A stretch of 64,000 nucleotides of DNA, from assembly GCF_000820125.1 (NCBI RefSeq), contig NZ_CDBY01000061.1, forward strand, positions 66,924 through 130,923. Direction: 5' to 3'. Below, in pieces: positions 12,899-21,424 of this stretch. Both the position numbers and the translations under genes were made by a program. Numbering within the stretch: the first letter of the stretch is position 1; the number at the start of each line of letters is the position of its first letter. Source of the DNA: Aeromonas simiae (GTDB taxonomy: Bacteria; Pseudomonadota; Gammaproteobacteria; Enterobacterales; Aeromonadaceae). The notes under the pieces are model-generated. The model was not told where the DNA came from, searched no databases, and saw nothing but the letters and a program-made list of their open reading frames with translations.

Positions 12899-14788
12899 TC
12901 AAGCGGTCTTACGCAGCAGACCGTGTTTTTTCAGATGAACCAGCAGGATCGAAATGGCCGCCGGGGTAACCCCGGAGATGCGTGAAGCCTGACCAATGGT
13001 CTGCGGCTTGGCATCGTTCAGCTTGGCGATCACTTCGTTGGAGAGGCTGTTGACGTCGCGGTAGTCGAGATCCAGCGGCAGCAGGGTGTGCTCATTGCGC
13101 AGCTGCTTCTCGACCTCATCCTGCTGACGTTCTATGTAGCCGGCGTACTTGATCTGGATCTCCACCTGTTCGGCCGCCTGGGCATGCTCCAGCGCCGGGC
13201 CCACCCCTTCGATCGCCATCAGGCTGCTGTAGGTCACCTCCGGACGGCGGATCAGCTCCTCCAGGGAGTGCTCGCGAGTCAGCGGCGTGTTGACCAGTGC
13301 ATTGATGGCCTCCAGCGAGGCGTGCTGCGGATTGACCCAGATGCTGCGTAAGCGCTGCCGCTCCTGCTCGATCAATTCCAGCTTCTGGTTGAACTTGGCC
13401 CAACGATCATCATCAACCAAGCCGAGTTCGCGGCCGGCCGGCGTCAGACGCAGATCAGCGTTGTCTTCACGCAGCAGCAGGCGATATTCGGCACGGCTGG
13501 TGAACATGCGATAGGGCTCACGGGTTCCCAGCGTGGAGAGATCGTCCATCATCACCCCCATGTAGGCCTGATCCCTGCGCGGATGCCAGGGATCCTTCTC
13601 CTGGGCACGCAGTGCGGCATTGAGGCCCGCCAGCAACCCTTGGGCACCGGCCTCTTCGTAGCCGGTGGTGCCGTTGATCTGACCGGCAAAGAACAGGTTC
13701 GGCACGAACTTGCTCTCCATGTTGGCCTTGAGATCCCGAGGATCGAAGAAGTCGTACTCGATGGCGTAGCCAGGGCGGGTGATGTGGGCATTCTCGAAGC
13801 CACGGATCGAACGAACGATCTGCACCTGCACATCGAACGGCAGGCTGGTGGAGATGCCGTTCGGATAGAGTTCGTGGGTCGTCAGCCCTTCGGGCTCGAC
13901 GAAGATCTGGTGTGACGTCTTGTCAGCAAAGCGAGTGATCTTGTCCTCGATCGAAGGACAGTAACGCGGGCCAATCCCCTCGATCACCCCGGCGTACATG
14001 GGGCTGCGATCCAGATTATTGCGGATCACCTCGTGGGTCTGTTCGTTGGTGTGAGTCACGAAACAGGGGATCTGCCGCGGATGCTGGCTGGCATCGCCGA
14101 TGAAAGAGAAAACCGGGGTTGGCGTATCGCCCGGTTGTGGCTGCATCACCGAGAAGTCGACGCTGCGGGCATCGATACGCGGTGGTGTTCCCGTTTTCAG
14201 ACGGTTGATGCGCAGCGGCAATTCACGCAGGCGCTGAGCCAGGGCGATCGAGGGGGGATCCCCGGCTCGGCCACCGCGGTAATTCTCCATTCCCACGTGG
14301 ATCAAGCCGTTGAGGAAGGTCCCCACGGTCAGCACCACCGCCTTGGCGGTGAAACGAAGCCCGGTCTGGGTGATCACCCCCACGACGGCATCACCGTCCA
14401 TGATGAGATCGTCACAGGCCTGCTGGAAGATCTTCAGGTTCGGCTGGTTCTCCAGCATCTGGCGTACCGCCGCCTTGTAGAGCAGGCGATCAGCCTGGGC
14501 GCGAGTGGCTCGTACCGCAGGTCCTTTAGAGGAGTTGAGCGTACGGAATTGGATCCCGCCCAGATCGATGGCTTGCGCCATGATCCCGCCCAGAGCGTCA
14601 ATTTCCTTGACCAGGTGTCCTTTGCCGATTCCACCGATCGCCGGGTTGCACGACATGTGTCCCAGGGTATCGATGTTATGGGTCAACAACAGGGTATTCA
14701 TGCCCATGCGGGCTGCTGCTGTGGCCGCTTCAGTACCGGCATGACCGCCGCCGACGACGATCACATCAAATTGTTCGTGGTATTGCAT
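12899..14788 (-). CDS. mnmG: tRNA U34 carboxymethylaminomethyl enzyme MnmG (GidA)
   Basis: A 629-residue FAD-dependent enzyme that acts with MnmE (also in this window) on the wobble uridine of certain tRNAs. The FAD-binding [10 protein letters not shown] is near residue 13, and GidA signatures include GRAGDPPS and YCPSIEDK. The ATG at 14788 gives exactly the E. coli length and has an AAGGTG site; an upstream in-frame GTG at 14809 is less likely. Transcription leads away from oriC, as in E. coli. Confidence 0.98.
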   Translation of the reverse strand: MQYHEQFDVIVVGGGHAGTEAATAAARMGMNTLLLTHNIDTLGHMSCNPAIGGIGKGHLVKEIDALGGIMAQAIDLGGIQFRTLNSSKGPAVRATRAQADRLLYKAAVRQMLENQPNLKIFQQACDDLIMDGDAVVGVITQTGLRFTAKAVVLTVGTFLNGLIHVGMENYRGGRAGDPPSIALAQRLRELPLRINRLKTGTPPRIDARSVDFSVMQPQPGDTPTPVFSFIGDASQHPRQIPCFVTHTNEQTHEVIRNNLDRSPMYAGVIEGIGPRYCPSIEDKITRFADKTSHQIFVEPEGLTTHELYPNGISTSLPFDVQVQIVRSIRGFENAHITRPGYAIEYDFFDPRDLKANMESKFVPNLFFAGQINGTTGYEEAGAQGLLAGLNAALRAQEKDPWHPRRDQAYMGVMMDDLSTLGTREPYRMFTSRAEYRLLLREDNADLRLTPAGRELGLVDDDRWAKFNQKLELIEQERQRLRSIWVNPQHASLEAINALVNTPLTREHSLEELIRRPEVTYSSLMAIEGVGPALEHAQAAEQVEIQIKYAGYIERQQDEVEKQLRNEHTLLPLDLDYRDVNSLSNEVIAKLNDAKPQTIGQASRISGVTPAAISILLVHLKKHGLLRKTA

Positions 14789-14848
14789 CTGGATCACCTT
14801 GATCTGCACGCCAGAAGATCGCTGTTTGCCTGCTTAAAAAGGCGGGAC

Positions 14849-14878
14849 ATTCTATCTGTTTACGGTCGGGAGGGGAAC
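14849..14878 (-). promoter_or_regulatory. Possible mnmG promoter beside oriC
   Basis: A good -10 (TAGAAT; ATTCTA at 14849-14854 on the plus strand) lies 60 bp upstream of mnmG. The -35 region (TTCCCC at a 17-bp spacing) is poor. In E. coli transcription from gidA next to oriC aids initiation; here that is inference. Confidence 0.35.
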
Positions 14879-14879
14879 G

Positions 14880-15290
14880 TCTACTTAACGTCCAATATAG
14901 ATCCAGGATCCGCTTAGTAGATCTTAAGGATCTTTAGATCGATCTTTTATTGGATCTTTTATTAGATCCGACGAGATCTGTTGATAAGCACTTTTTGATC
15001 AGAAAGATCATTATCTTAAGCACGATCATCAACTGTGGAAAAGCTTGGATCCTAGGGGTGGATGGCAGGGGACAACTCGGGTATTTATACACAAGCCTCC
15101 GCCAGGCCAAAAGTAGTACATTGGATAACTATAGGTTTTAAAGAGGATCTAAGTGTAGTTATTCACAGTTGTGGGTGTCGTTGTGGGTAAGATTAGGGAA
15201 ACTGATCTAAAGCGGATCTGTTGATAACTAGGTGGACAGTCATTTTGCGCAAAGGAAAGACGGGAACGCCGGAAAGGGGCGATCCCGTAC
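14880..15290. other. Chromosomal replication origin oriC
   Basis: The gap between mnmG and mioC has about 17 GATC (Dam) sites. An AT-rich stretch at 14925-14970 carries repeated GATCTTTTATT-like 13-mers, fitting the duplex-unwinding element. DnaA-box-like 9-mers: TTATACACA at 15085-15093, TTATTCACA at 15159-15167, TGTTGATAA at 14979-14987 and 15219-15227, TGTGGAAAA at 15034-15042 and TGTGGGTAA at 15182-15190. Position, composition and flanking genes match the oriC of E. coli and Vibrio chromosome I. No protein-coding gene is supported here. Confidence 0.95.
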
Positions 15291-15296
15291 TACTGA

Positions 15297-15746
15297 TCAT
15301 CCGATCAGGGGTATCCAGTCGCGGATCCAGATCTCGGCGGCGTCTTCCGGGATCTCGTAACGGGTCACATCGATCTCCAGGCGCGTTCCAATCCGGCTGG
15401 CTCCGCATGCGGTCAGTTGCTGATCCAGTGCCTTGCCGGCGGCGCAGAAGGTGTCGTAATTACTGTCACCGAGCGCGATAACGCCATAGCGGCGACCGCT
15501 AAGATCCGGTTTTTTAGCACAAAGATCCTGATAGAAGGGTTGCAGGTTGTCGGGCACGTCACCGGCGCCGTGGGTCGATGTCACCACCAGCAAGATAGCG
15601 TCAGGGTCGGCCAGCACCTCGTCGAGGCGCGCCGGATTGTGTTCAGTGGCTCGATGATCCGCCTGCTCCAGCAGGGCAGCCACATGCTCCGCCACGTACT
15701 CGGCGGCACCCAGCATGGAGCCGATCACGATATGAATGTGTGCCAT
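15297..15746 (-). CDS. mioC: Flavodoxin-like protein MioC
   Basis: A 149-residue flavodoxin-fold protein. The FMN phosphate-binding loop is the IGSMLGAAEYVA segment near residue 8, with later flavin-contact loops STHGAGDVPDN and ALGDSNYDTFC. In E. coli MioC is an electron carrier linked to biotin synthase activity. It is transcribed towards oriC, the conserved arrangement in which mioC transcription can enter the origin. Confidence 0.95.
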   Translation of the reverse strand: MAHIHIVIGSMLGAAEYVAEHVAALLEQADHRATEHNPARLDEVLADPDAILLVVTSTHGAGDVPDNLQPFYQDLCAKKPDLSGRRYGVIALGDSNYDTFCAAGKALDQQLTACGASRIGTRLEIDVTRYEIPEDAAEIWIRDWIPLIG

Positions 15747-15779
15747 TGCAAAGATCCTGGTTGAACAAGCAAGTGGCCG

Positions 15780-15815
15780 ATTCTACCCCCAACTCATGTG
15801 GATAAATATGGATAA
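15780..15815 (-). promoter_or_regulatory. mioC promoter with DnaA boxes
   Basis: A perfect DnaA box TGTGGATAA (15797-15805) and a one-mismatch copy TATGGATAA (15807-15815) lie just upstream of a minus-strand -10 TAGAAT (15780-15785). The boxes cover the expected -35 position, so DnaA binding should repress mioC, as is known in E. coli. Confidence 0.65.
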
Positions 15816-15896
15816 AGGGTGGGGACAAGATCCGTGAAGCGATCCATGGCCGGATCGGGTGGGGAAGATAACATTTTTGTTTTTCATCAATCTAAA

Positions 15897-15911
15897 TGCA
15901 AATGATTGGCA
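15897..15911. promoter_or_regulatory. Fur box upstream of the siderophore locus
   Basis: TGCAAATGATTGGCA matches the 7-1-7 Fur consensus TGATAATnATTATCA at 11 of 15 positions and has near dyad symmetry. It lies in an AT-rich patch about 105 bp before the receptor start, implying iron repression. Confidence 0.6.
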
Positions 15912-16015
15912 ATTAAATAATCGATTCGAGCCTTGTGCTGTTGTAGCATTTACCCGCTTGATTGCGGGCGTCTGATCGCCTTGCACACCATAACAACAGC
16001 AACCGAGATGCTCGT

Positions 16016-18103
16016 ATGAACGTTACTCCTTCCCCCGTCTGCCGGGCCGTGCTGTGGGGGCTCTCCCTGACGGCGGCCGCTCCCTTGGTTCTGGCTAGTG
16101 AATCTCCGGCGCTCCAGCTCGAGCCGGCTGAGACCATGATCGTGACCGGCACAGCCATGAAGGTCGAGGTGCCCATGGCCGAGACCGCCCGTTCGGTATC
16201 GGTGGTCAACCGTGAAGAGCTGGATCAGCACGCGGTACAAAAGCTCGATGAGGCGCTGCGTTACCGCTCCGGCGTACTCTCCCAGGCCTATGGCTCGGAC
16301 AATGACACGGACTGGTTCAAGGTGCGCGGCTTCGATGCGGCCAACTATCTCGATGGTAATCGCCTGTTCAGCACCGGCTACTATGTGTGGACGCTGGAGC
16401 CGTTCGGTCTCGAGAGTGTCGAACTGCTCAAGGGGCCGGCCTCGATCCTCTATGGTGAGGCGCCCCCGGGCGGGGTGATCAATGCCATCGCCAAGCGCCC
16501 CACCGCCAAGCCTCGGGGTGAGCTGGATCTGCAACTGGGCAACCGGGATCACCGCCAGATCGGGGTGGATGTCTCCGATGCGCTGACCGACCAGAGCCGC
16601 TACCGCATGGTGGCGCTCTACAGCAAGCGCGATGGGGTGCTGGATGGCAGCGAGAATGAGCGCCTCTACCTGGCGCCGAGCGTCACGCTGGATCTTTCCG
16701 ATCGCAGCGCCTTGACCCTGCTGGCCAGCATCAAACACGATGAGGGGGTGCCGACCAATGGCTTCTTCCCTGTCTATGGCACCATCAACAAGGCGCCGGG
16801 CGAGATCGATCCCAGCACCAATCTGGGTCAGCCGGATTACGATCGCAACCGCAACACCCAGATCTCGGCCGGTTATGAGTTCAGCCACCAGCTCAATGAC
16901 ACCTGGGAGTTCAAGCAGAACGCCCGCTTCAACTACAACGATCTGCTGCTGCGCAGCACCTATATCTTCCCGGCTTATGACTGCACGACGGCTTACCGCG
17001 GCCTTATCTATCGTGACGGCAAGACCAAGAGCGTGCTGCTCGACAACCAGATGATCGGCTACTGGAGCGGCGAGCGTACCGAGCAGACCCTGCTGCTCGG
17101 GGTCGATTTGCAGAGCCATGGCAACGACGGCGTCGAGGCCGACAGTTTCGGCATGGGGGCCATCGATACCCAGCAGCCGGACTACTCCGCTTTCCCCGGC
17201 TTCGATCCGGCCACGGCCACCTATCAGAAGAGCCGCAAGGAGCAGAGTGGCCTCTATGCACAGCATCAGATCCGCTGGGATGATCGCTGGTTGCTGACGG
17301 CGGGGGGGCGCTACGACTATGTGGAGACCCACAACCGCAGCGAGAAACTGGCCAAGAACGAGAACCAGTATGATGACGAGCTTTCTCTTTCCGGCAGCAT
17401 CATGTATCTGGCCGATAACGGTCTGTCACCCTACCTGACCTACGCCGAGTCGTTCGAGGTGCTGGCGGGGATGGACCCCAACACCAAGAACGCCTACAAG
17501 CCGCTCAAGGGCAAGCTCTACGAGACCGGCATCAAGTACACACCGCGTTTCATGGATGGCTATGTCAACCTGGCCCTGTTCGATCTCGAGCAGACCAACT
17601 CGCTGGTGGCCACCGGCTCCGGTCAACAGACTCAGGCCGGCAAGGTCACCTCGCGCGGCGTCGAGCTGGAGGGCAGCGTGCAGGCCACCGAGGGGCTGCG
17701 CCTGACGGCGGCCTACACCTACACCGATGCCAAGACCAACGACAGCGGGGAGGGGGAGCGCAGGGCCAGCATGATCCCGCGCCACCAGGCCTCCTTCTGG
17801 GGGAACTACAAGGTGCAGGCGGGCCCGGCTTCCGGTCTTGAGGTGGGATCTGGGGTGCGTTACACCGGATCGAGCGTCGGTATCGGCGCCGTGGATGCGG
17901 CCTACAACCCCATCTATGGGTCGGCCAAGGTGCCGGCCAACACCGTCTGGGATGCGATGATCGGGTATGACATCGACAAGCACTGGCGGGCCCAGCTCAA
18001 CGTGACCAACCTGCTGGGTGAAACCTATATCGCCAGCTGCGATTACTACTGCTACTACGGCGAGGAGCGCAGCGTCATCGGCTCCATCAACTATCGCTGG
18101 TAA
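16016..18103 (+). CDS. fhuA: TonB-dependent ferric hydroxamate siderophore receptor, FhuA-type
   Basis: A 695-residue outer-membrane receptor. The signal peptide is about residues 1-27 (ending LVLAS); a TonB-box-like ETMIVTG follows. The plug domain is around VRGFDAANYLDG and LLKGPASILYGEAPPGG, then a 22-strand barrel. The C-terminal CDYYCYYGEERSV segment with two Cys resembles FhuA/FoxA receptors. The last residue is Trp, where Phe is usual for outer-membrane insertion. The ATG at 16016 starts the signal peptide; the open frame upstream is rejected. A Fur box lies upstream and fhuCDB downstream, so the substrate is probably a ferric hydroxamate, but the exact siderophore cannot be read. Confidence 0.88.
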   Translation: MNVTPSPVCRAVLWGLSLTAAAPLVLASESPALQLEPAETMIVTGTAMKVEVPMAETARSVSVVNREELDQHAVQKLDEALRYRSGVLSQAYGSDNDTDWFKVRGFDAANYLDGNRLFSTGYYVWTLEPFGLESVELLKGPASILYGEAPPGGVINAIAKRPTAKPRGELDLQLGNRDHRQIGVDVSDALTDQSRYRMVALYSKRDGVLDGSENERLYLAPSVTLDLSDRSALTLLASIKHDEGVPTNGFFPVYGTINKAPGEIDPSTNLGQPDYDRNRNTQISAGYEFSHQLNDTWEFKQNARFNYNDLLLRSTYIFPAYDCTTAYRGLIYRDGKTKSVLLDNQMIGYWSGERTEQTLLLGVDLQSHGNDGVEADSFGMGAIDTQQPDYSAFPGFDPATATYQKSRKEQSGLYAQHQIRWDDRWLLTAGGRYDYVETHNRSEKLAKNENQYDDELSLSGSIMYLADNGLSPYLTYAESFEVLAGMDPNTKNAYKPLKGKLYETGIKYTPRFMDGYVNLALFDLEQTNSLVATGSGQQTQAGKVTSRGVELEGSVQATEGLRLTAAYTYTDAKTNDSGEGERRASMIPRHQASFWGNYKVQAGPASGLEVGSGVRYTGSSVGIGAVDAAYNPIYGSAKVPANTVWDAMIGYDIDKHWRAQLNVTNLLGETYIASCDYYCYYGEERSVIGSINYRW

Positions 18104-18107
18104 GCCA

Positions 18108-18133
18108 AAGAGGCCGCCTGCGGGCGGCCTTCT
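18108..18133 (+). terminator. Hairpin after the receptor gene
   Basis: AGGCCGCC pairs with GGCGGCCT across a short loop. No strong T run follows, so it may only attenuate transcription into the downstream exporter and fhu genes, giving more receptor than transporter. Confidence 0.45.
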
Positions 18134-18154
18134 CCCCTGTTATACGTGACACAC

Positions 18155-19807
18155 ATGAAACTGCTTGCTCTGGTCTATCGCCACTATCGCTGGCCCTTTC
18201 TGGCCATCACCCTGCTCAGCCTGCTGAGTGCCCTGCTCGGCATCGGGGTGATCGCCTTCATCAACCAACGCCTCATCACGCCGGTGGGGGAGCCACTGTG
18301 GGTGCTGGCCCAGCTGCTTGGCCTCATCGTTCTGCTGCTGGTGCTGACCCTGGGCAGCCAGCTGGCTCTGACCACCCTGGGCCATCACTTCGTTTATGCC
18401 CTGCGTGGCCGCTTGCTCAAACAGCTGCTCGACACCGATGTGCAGCAACTGCGCACGATCGGCAGCGCACCTCTGCTCGCGTCGCTCTCCAGCGATATTC
18501 GCAGCATCACCCTGGCCTTCGTGCGCCTGCCCGAGCTGGTGCAGGGATCGGTGCTGACCCTGGGGGCCTGCGCCTATCTGGCTTGGCTCTCGCCCGGCAT
18601 GCTGCTGGTGACGGCGCTGTGGGTCACTCTGACCATGGTCGTCGGCTGGCTGCTGGTGCAGCGGGTCTACGCCCACCTGCACCGGATGCGCGGCGCCGAG
18701 GATCGCCTCTATCAGGACTATCAGGCGATGATCGAGGGGAGCCGTGAGCTGATGCTCAACCGCCAGCGGGCCCAATGCCTCTATGCGGAGCAGTACCAGC
18801 CCAACGCACTCGATTACCGCCACCACGTGATCCGTGCCGACACCTATCACCTGAGCGCCATCAACTGGTCGAATATCATGATGCTGGGGGCCATCGGCCT
18901 CTCGTTCTTCCTCGCCAATGGCCTCGGCTGGGCCGACGGCGCTGTGGCCTCCACTTTTGCGCTGACCCTGCTGTTTTTGCGAACCCCTTTATTACAGGCG
19001 ATCGGCGCCCTGCCGACCCTGGTGGCGGCCCAGGTTGCTTTTGACAAGCTGGCCGCGCTGGCGCTGGCCGAGCACAGCGAGCACTTTGCCGGGCAGGCCC
19101 CCCGTCCCTGGCAGCGCCTGACGCTGGAGGGGGTGAGCTTCGGTTATCAGGGGGGATTTACGGTGGGGCCGGTCGATTTCACCGTGCGCCGTGGCGAGCT
19201 TATCTTCCTCATCGGGGGCAACGGCTCGGGCAAATCGACCCTGGCCATGCTGCTCACCGGCCTGCATCGTCCGAGCGCAGGCCGCCTGCTGCTCGATGAG
19301 CAGGAGGTCGATGACTGGCACGCCTATCGCGGCCTCTTCTCCGCCATCTTCACCGACTTTCACCTGTTCGACCGCCTGCTCGGGCCACAAGGGGTCGATC
19401 CGGCCCTGCTCGATGAGTGGGTGGCGCGGCTCGAGATGGGCCACAAGTTGCAACTGGAGGGGGAGCGCATTACCGACATCCAGCTCTCTCAGGGGCAGCG
19501 CAAGCGGGTGGCTCTGCTGCTGGCCATCGCCGAGCGGCGCGACATCCTGCTGTTTGACGAGTGGGCCGCGGATCAGGATCCCCAGTTCCGCCGCATCTTC
19601 TACCAGGTGCTGCTGCCGCGCCTCAAAGAGATGGGCAAGACGGTGATCGCCATCAGCCACGACGATCACTACTTCCACCTGGCCGATCGGCTGCTCGAGA
19701 TGCGAGCCGGCCAGTTGCATGAACTGGATGCGCAGGAGCGGGCCTGCGCCAGCCATGACGTGGTGGCCCGCCTCGATCTGCGCCACAGCGGGGGAAGCCA
19801 TGTTTGA
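18155..19807 (+). CDS. Cyclic-peptide-type ABC exporter (YojI/PvdE-like), fused permease and ATPase
   Basis: A 550-residue half-transporter with six membrane helices (about residues 10-280) and a C-terminal ATPase. The ATPase has Walker [10 protein letters not shown], signature LSQGQRKR and Walker [11 protein letters not shown]. The architecture and the Glu-Trp after Walker B match the YojI, SyrD and PvdE group, which export peptides such as microcins or siderophore precursors. It lies inside a siderophore uptake locus, and its last 8 bp overlap fhuC, so it is cotranscribed. It may export a siderophore or recycle the ligand after iron release; this is inference. The ATG at 18155 is preferred over a GTG at 18146. 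Confidence 0.85.
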   Translation: MKLLALVYRHYRWPFLAITLLSLLSALLGIGVIAFINQRLITPVGEPLWVLAQLLGLIVLLLVLTLGSQLALTTLGHHFVYALRGRLLKQLLDTDVQQLRTIGSAPLLASLSSDIRSITLAFVRLPELVQGSVLTLGACAYLAWLSPGMLLVTALWVTLTMVVGWLLVQRVYAHLHRMRGAEDRLYQDYQAMIEGSRELMLNRQRAQCLYAEQYQPNALDYRHHVIRADTYHLSAINWSNIMMLGAIGLSFFLANGLGWADGAVASTFALTLLFLRTPLLQAIGALPTLVAAQVAFDKLAALALAEHSEHFAGQAPRPWQRLTLEGVSFGYQGGFTVGPVDFTVRRGELIFLIGGNGSGKSTLAMLLTGLHRPSAGRLLLDEQEVDDWHAYRGLFSAIFTDFHLFDRLLGPQGVDPALLDEWVARLEMGHKLQLEGERITDIQLSQGQRKRVALLLAIAERRDILLFDEWAADQDPQFRRIFYQVLLPRLKEMGKTVIAISHDDHYFHLADRLLEMRAGQLHELDAQERACASHDVVARLDLRHSGGSHV

Positions 19808-20564
19808 GATGAACGGCGCCGGGTTTGCCATCGATGGCAAACCCCTGCTGCAACCGACCACCCTTCGCTTCGATGAAGGACGGGTCTATGGCCTCATCGG
19901 CCACAACGGCTCGGGCAAGTCGACCCTGCTCAAGCTGCTGGCTCGCCAGCAGCCTTTCTGCAGTGGCGACATTCTGCTCGACGGCCGTTCGCTGCGCGAG
20001 TGGGAAGCGCGCCCCTTCGCCCGCCGGGTGGCCTATCTGCCCCAGCACTTGCCGCCTGCCGACAACCTGCTTGGCCGCGAGCTGATCGGGTTTGGCCGCT
20101 TCCCATGGCGTGGCCTGTTCGGCCGCACCCGCAACGAAGACAAGGCGCAGGTGGCGCGCGCCATTGCCCTGACCCACACCGAGGCATTCGCCGATCGGCT
20201 GGTCGACACCCTCTCCGGCGGTGAGCGCCAGCGGGTCTGGCTGGCCATGCTGCTGGCCCAGGAGAGCCGCTTCATCCTGCTTGACGAACCGCTGGCCGCC
20301 CTCGATGTGGCGCATCAGGTCGAGGTGATGAGCCTGGTGCACGATCTCAGCCGTCAGCTTGGGCTTGGGGTCATCGTGGTGATCCACGACATCAACATGG
20401 CCGCCCGCTACTGCGACGAGCTGGTGGCCCTGCATGGCGGCCGGGTGCTGACCCAGGACACGCCGGGCGAATTGATGCGCGAAGAGACCCTGAAGGCCAT
20501 CTATGGCCTGCCGATGCGGGTGATCCCCCATCCGCAGTCCGCTTACCCGATCGCCATCGTATGA
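19800..20564 (+). CDS. fhuC: Ferric hydroxamate ABC transporter ATPase
   Basis: A 254-residue cytoplasmic ATPase that powers FhuB. Walker A is GHNGSGKST (about residues 34-42), signature LSGGERQR, Walker [13 protein letters not shown] and the H-loop [11 protein letters not shown]. The FepC/FhuC-type ABC is recognisable by the [23 protein letters not shown] segment. Start ATG at 19800 overlaps the exporter stop; its stop overlaps the possible start of fhuD. Confidence 0.93.
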   Translation: MFEMNGAGFAIDGKPLLQPTTLRFDEGRVYGLIGHNGSGKSTLLKLLARQQPFCSGDILLDGRSLREWEARPFARRVAYLPQHLPPADNLLGRELIGFGRFPWRGLFGRTRNEDKAQVARAIALTHTEAFADRLVDTLSGGERQRVWLAMLLAQESRFILLDEPLAALDVAHQVEVMSLVHDLSRQLGLGVIVVIHDINMAARYCDELVALHGGRVLTQDTPGELMREETLKAIYGLPMRVIPHPQSAYPIAIV

Positions 20565-20572
20565 GGGGTGCC

Positions 20573-21424
20573 ATGAAGCAAATTGCCCGACGCTGGCTGC
20601 TGGCCGCCCTGTTGCCGCTGTCCACTGTGGCGGCCCCGCGCATCGCCACGGTTGACTGGACCATAGGGGAGACCCTGCTGGCGCTCGGCACCCCACCGCT
20701 GGCGATGGGAGATCTGGTTGCCTATCGCGCCTGGGTCGAGCAGCCGGTGATGCCGTCCACTGTGGTCGACATTGGCCTGCGTGCCCAGCCCAACCGCGAG
20801 CTGCTGGCCGAGCTGGCCCCCGATCTCATCCTCATCTCGCCGCTGGCGGCGCCCCTTGCGCCGACGCTTTCGCGCATTGCGCCGGTGCGCTCCATCCCCA
20901 TCTATGACCCGCAAGGGGATTACTGGGCGCAGCTGCGCCAGGCGACCCTGACCATCGCCGATCTGGTCGGGCGGCGCCCCGAGGGGGAGGCCCTGCTCGC
21001 TGAGTTGGAGCAGCACCTGACCACGCTGGCGGGCAGGGTACCGGCCACGACACCGCCGCTGCTGCTGGTGCAGTTTATCGACGAGCGCCACGTGCGGGTG
21101 TTCGGCCAGCACAGCCTGTACCAGTCGCTGCTCGGCAAGCTGGGCCTGCGCAATGCCTGGCAGGGAGAGGTCAACTACTGGGGCTTTGCCGCTATCGGCA
21201 TCGACCAGCTGGCTCCCCTGCGGGAGGCGCAGCTGGTGGTCATCGAGCCGGTGCCGCTCGGGGTGCAAGAGCGGCTGGCGGAGTCGGCGCTGTGGCAGAC
21301 ACTGCCGCTGCTGCGTGACCATGCGCCGCTGCAGCTGCCCCCTGTGTGGAGTTTTGGCGGCGTGCTGTCGGCCAGGCGCTTTGCCGACCAGCTGCTGTTG
21401 ACGCTGACCGGGGAGGGCGCATGA
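20573..21424 (+). CDS. fhuD: Periplasmic hydroxamate siderophore-binding protein
   Basis: A 283-residue class III binding protein. The signal peptide MKQIARRWLLAALLPLSTVA has no lipobox, so the protein is soluble in the periplasm. The FhuD/BtuF fold is indicated by TVDWTIGETLLALGTPPLAMGD and LLAELAPDLILISP. The ATG at 20573 has GAGGGG just upstream; an ATG at 20561 inside the fhuC stop is less likely. The fhuB start overlaps its stop (ATGA). Confidence 0.92.
   Translation: MKQIARRWLLAALLPLSTVAAPRIATVDWTIGETLLALGTPPLAMGDLVAYRAWVEQPVMPSTVVDIGLRAQPNRELLAELAPDLILISPLAAPLAPTLSRIAPVRSIPIYDPQGDYWAQLRQATLTIADLVGRRPEGEALLAELEQHLTTLAGRVPATTPPLLLVQFIDERHVRVFGQHSLYQSLLGKLGLRNAWQGEVNYWGFAAIGIDQLAPLREAQLVVIEPVPLGVQERLAESALWQTLPLLRDHAPLQLPPVWSFGGVLSARRFADQLLLTLTGEGA

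Noticed and set aside
14279..14304. Extra parS site in mnmG (CCCACGTGGATC)
   Set aside because: Only the CACGTGG core agrees; three or more mismatches to the 14-bp core.
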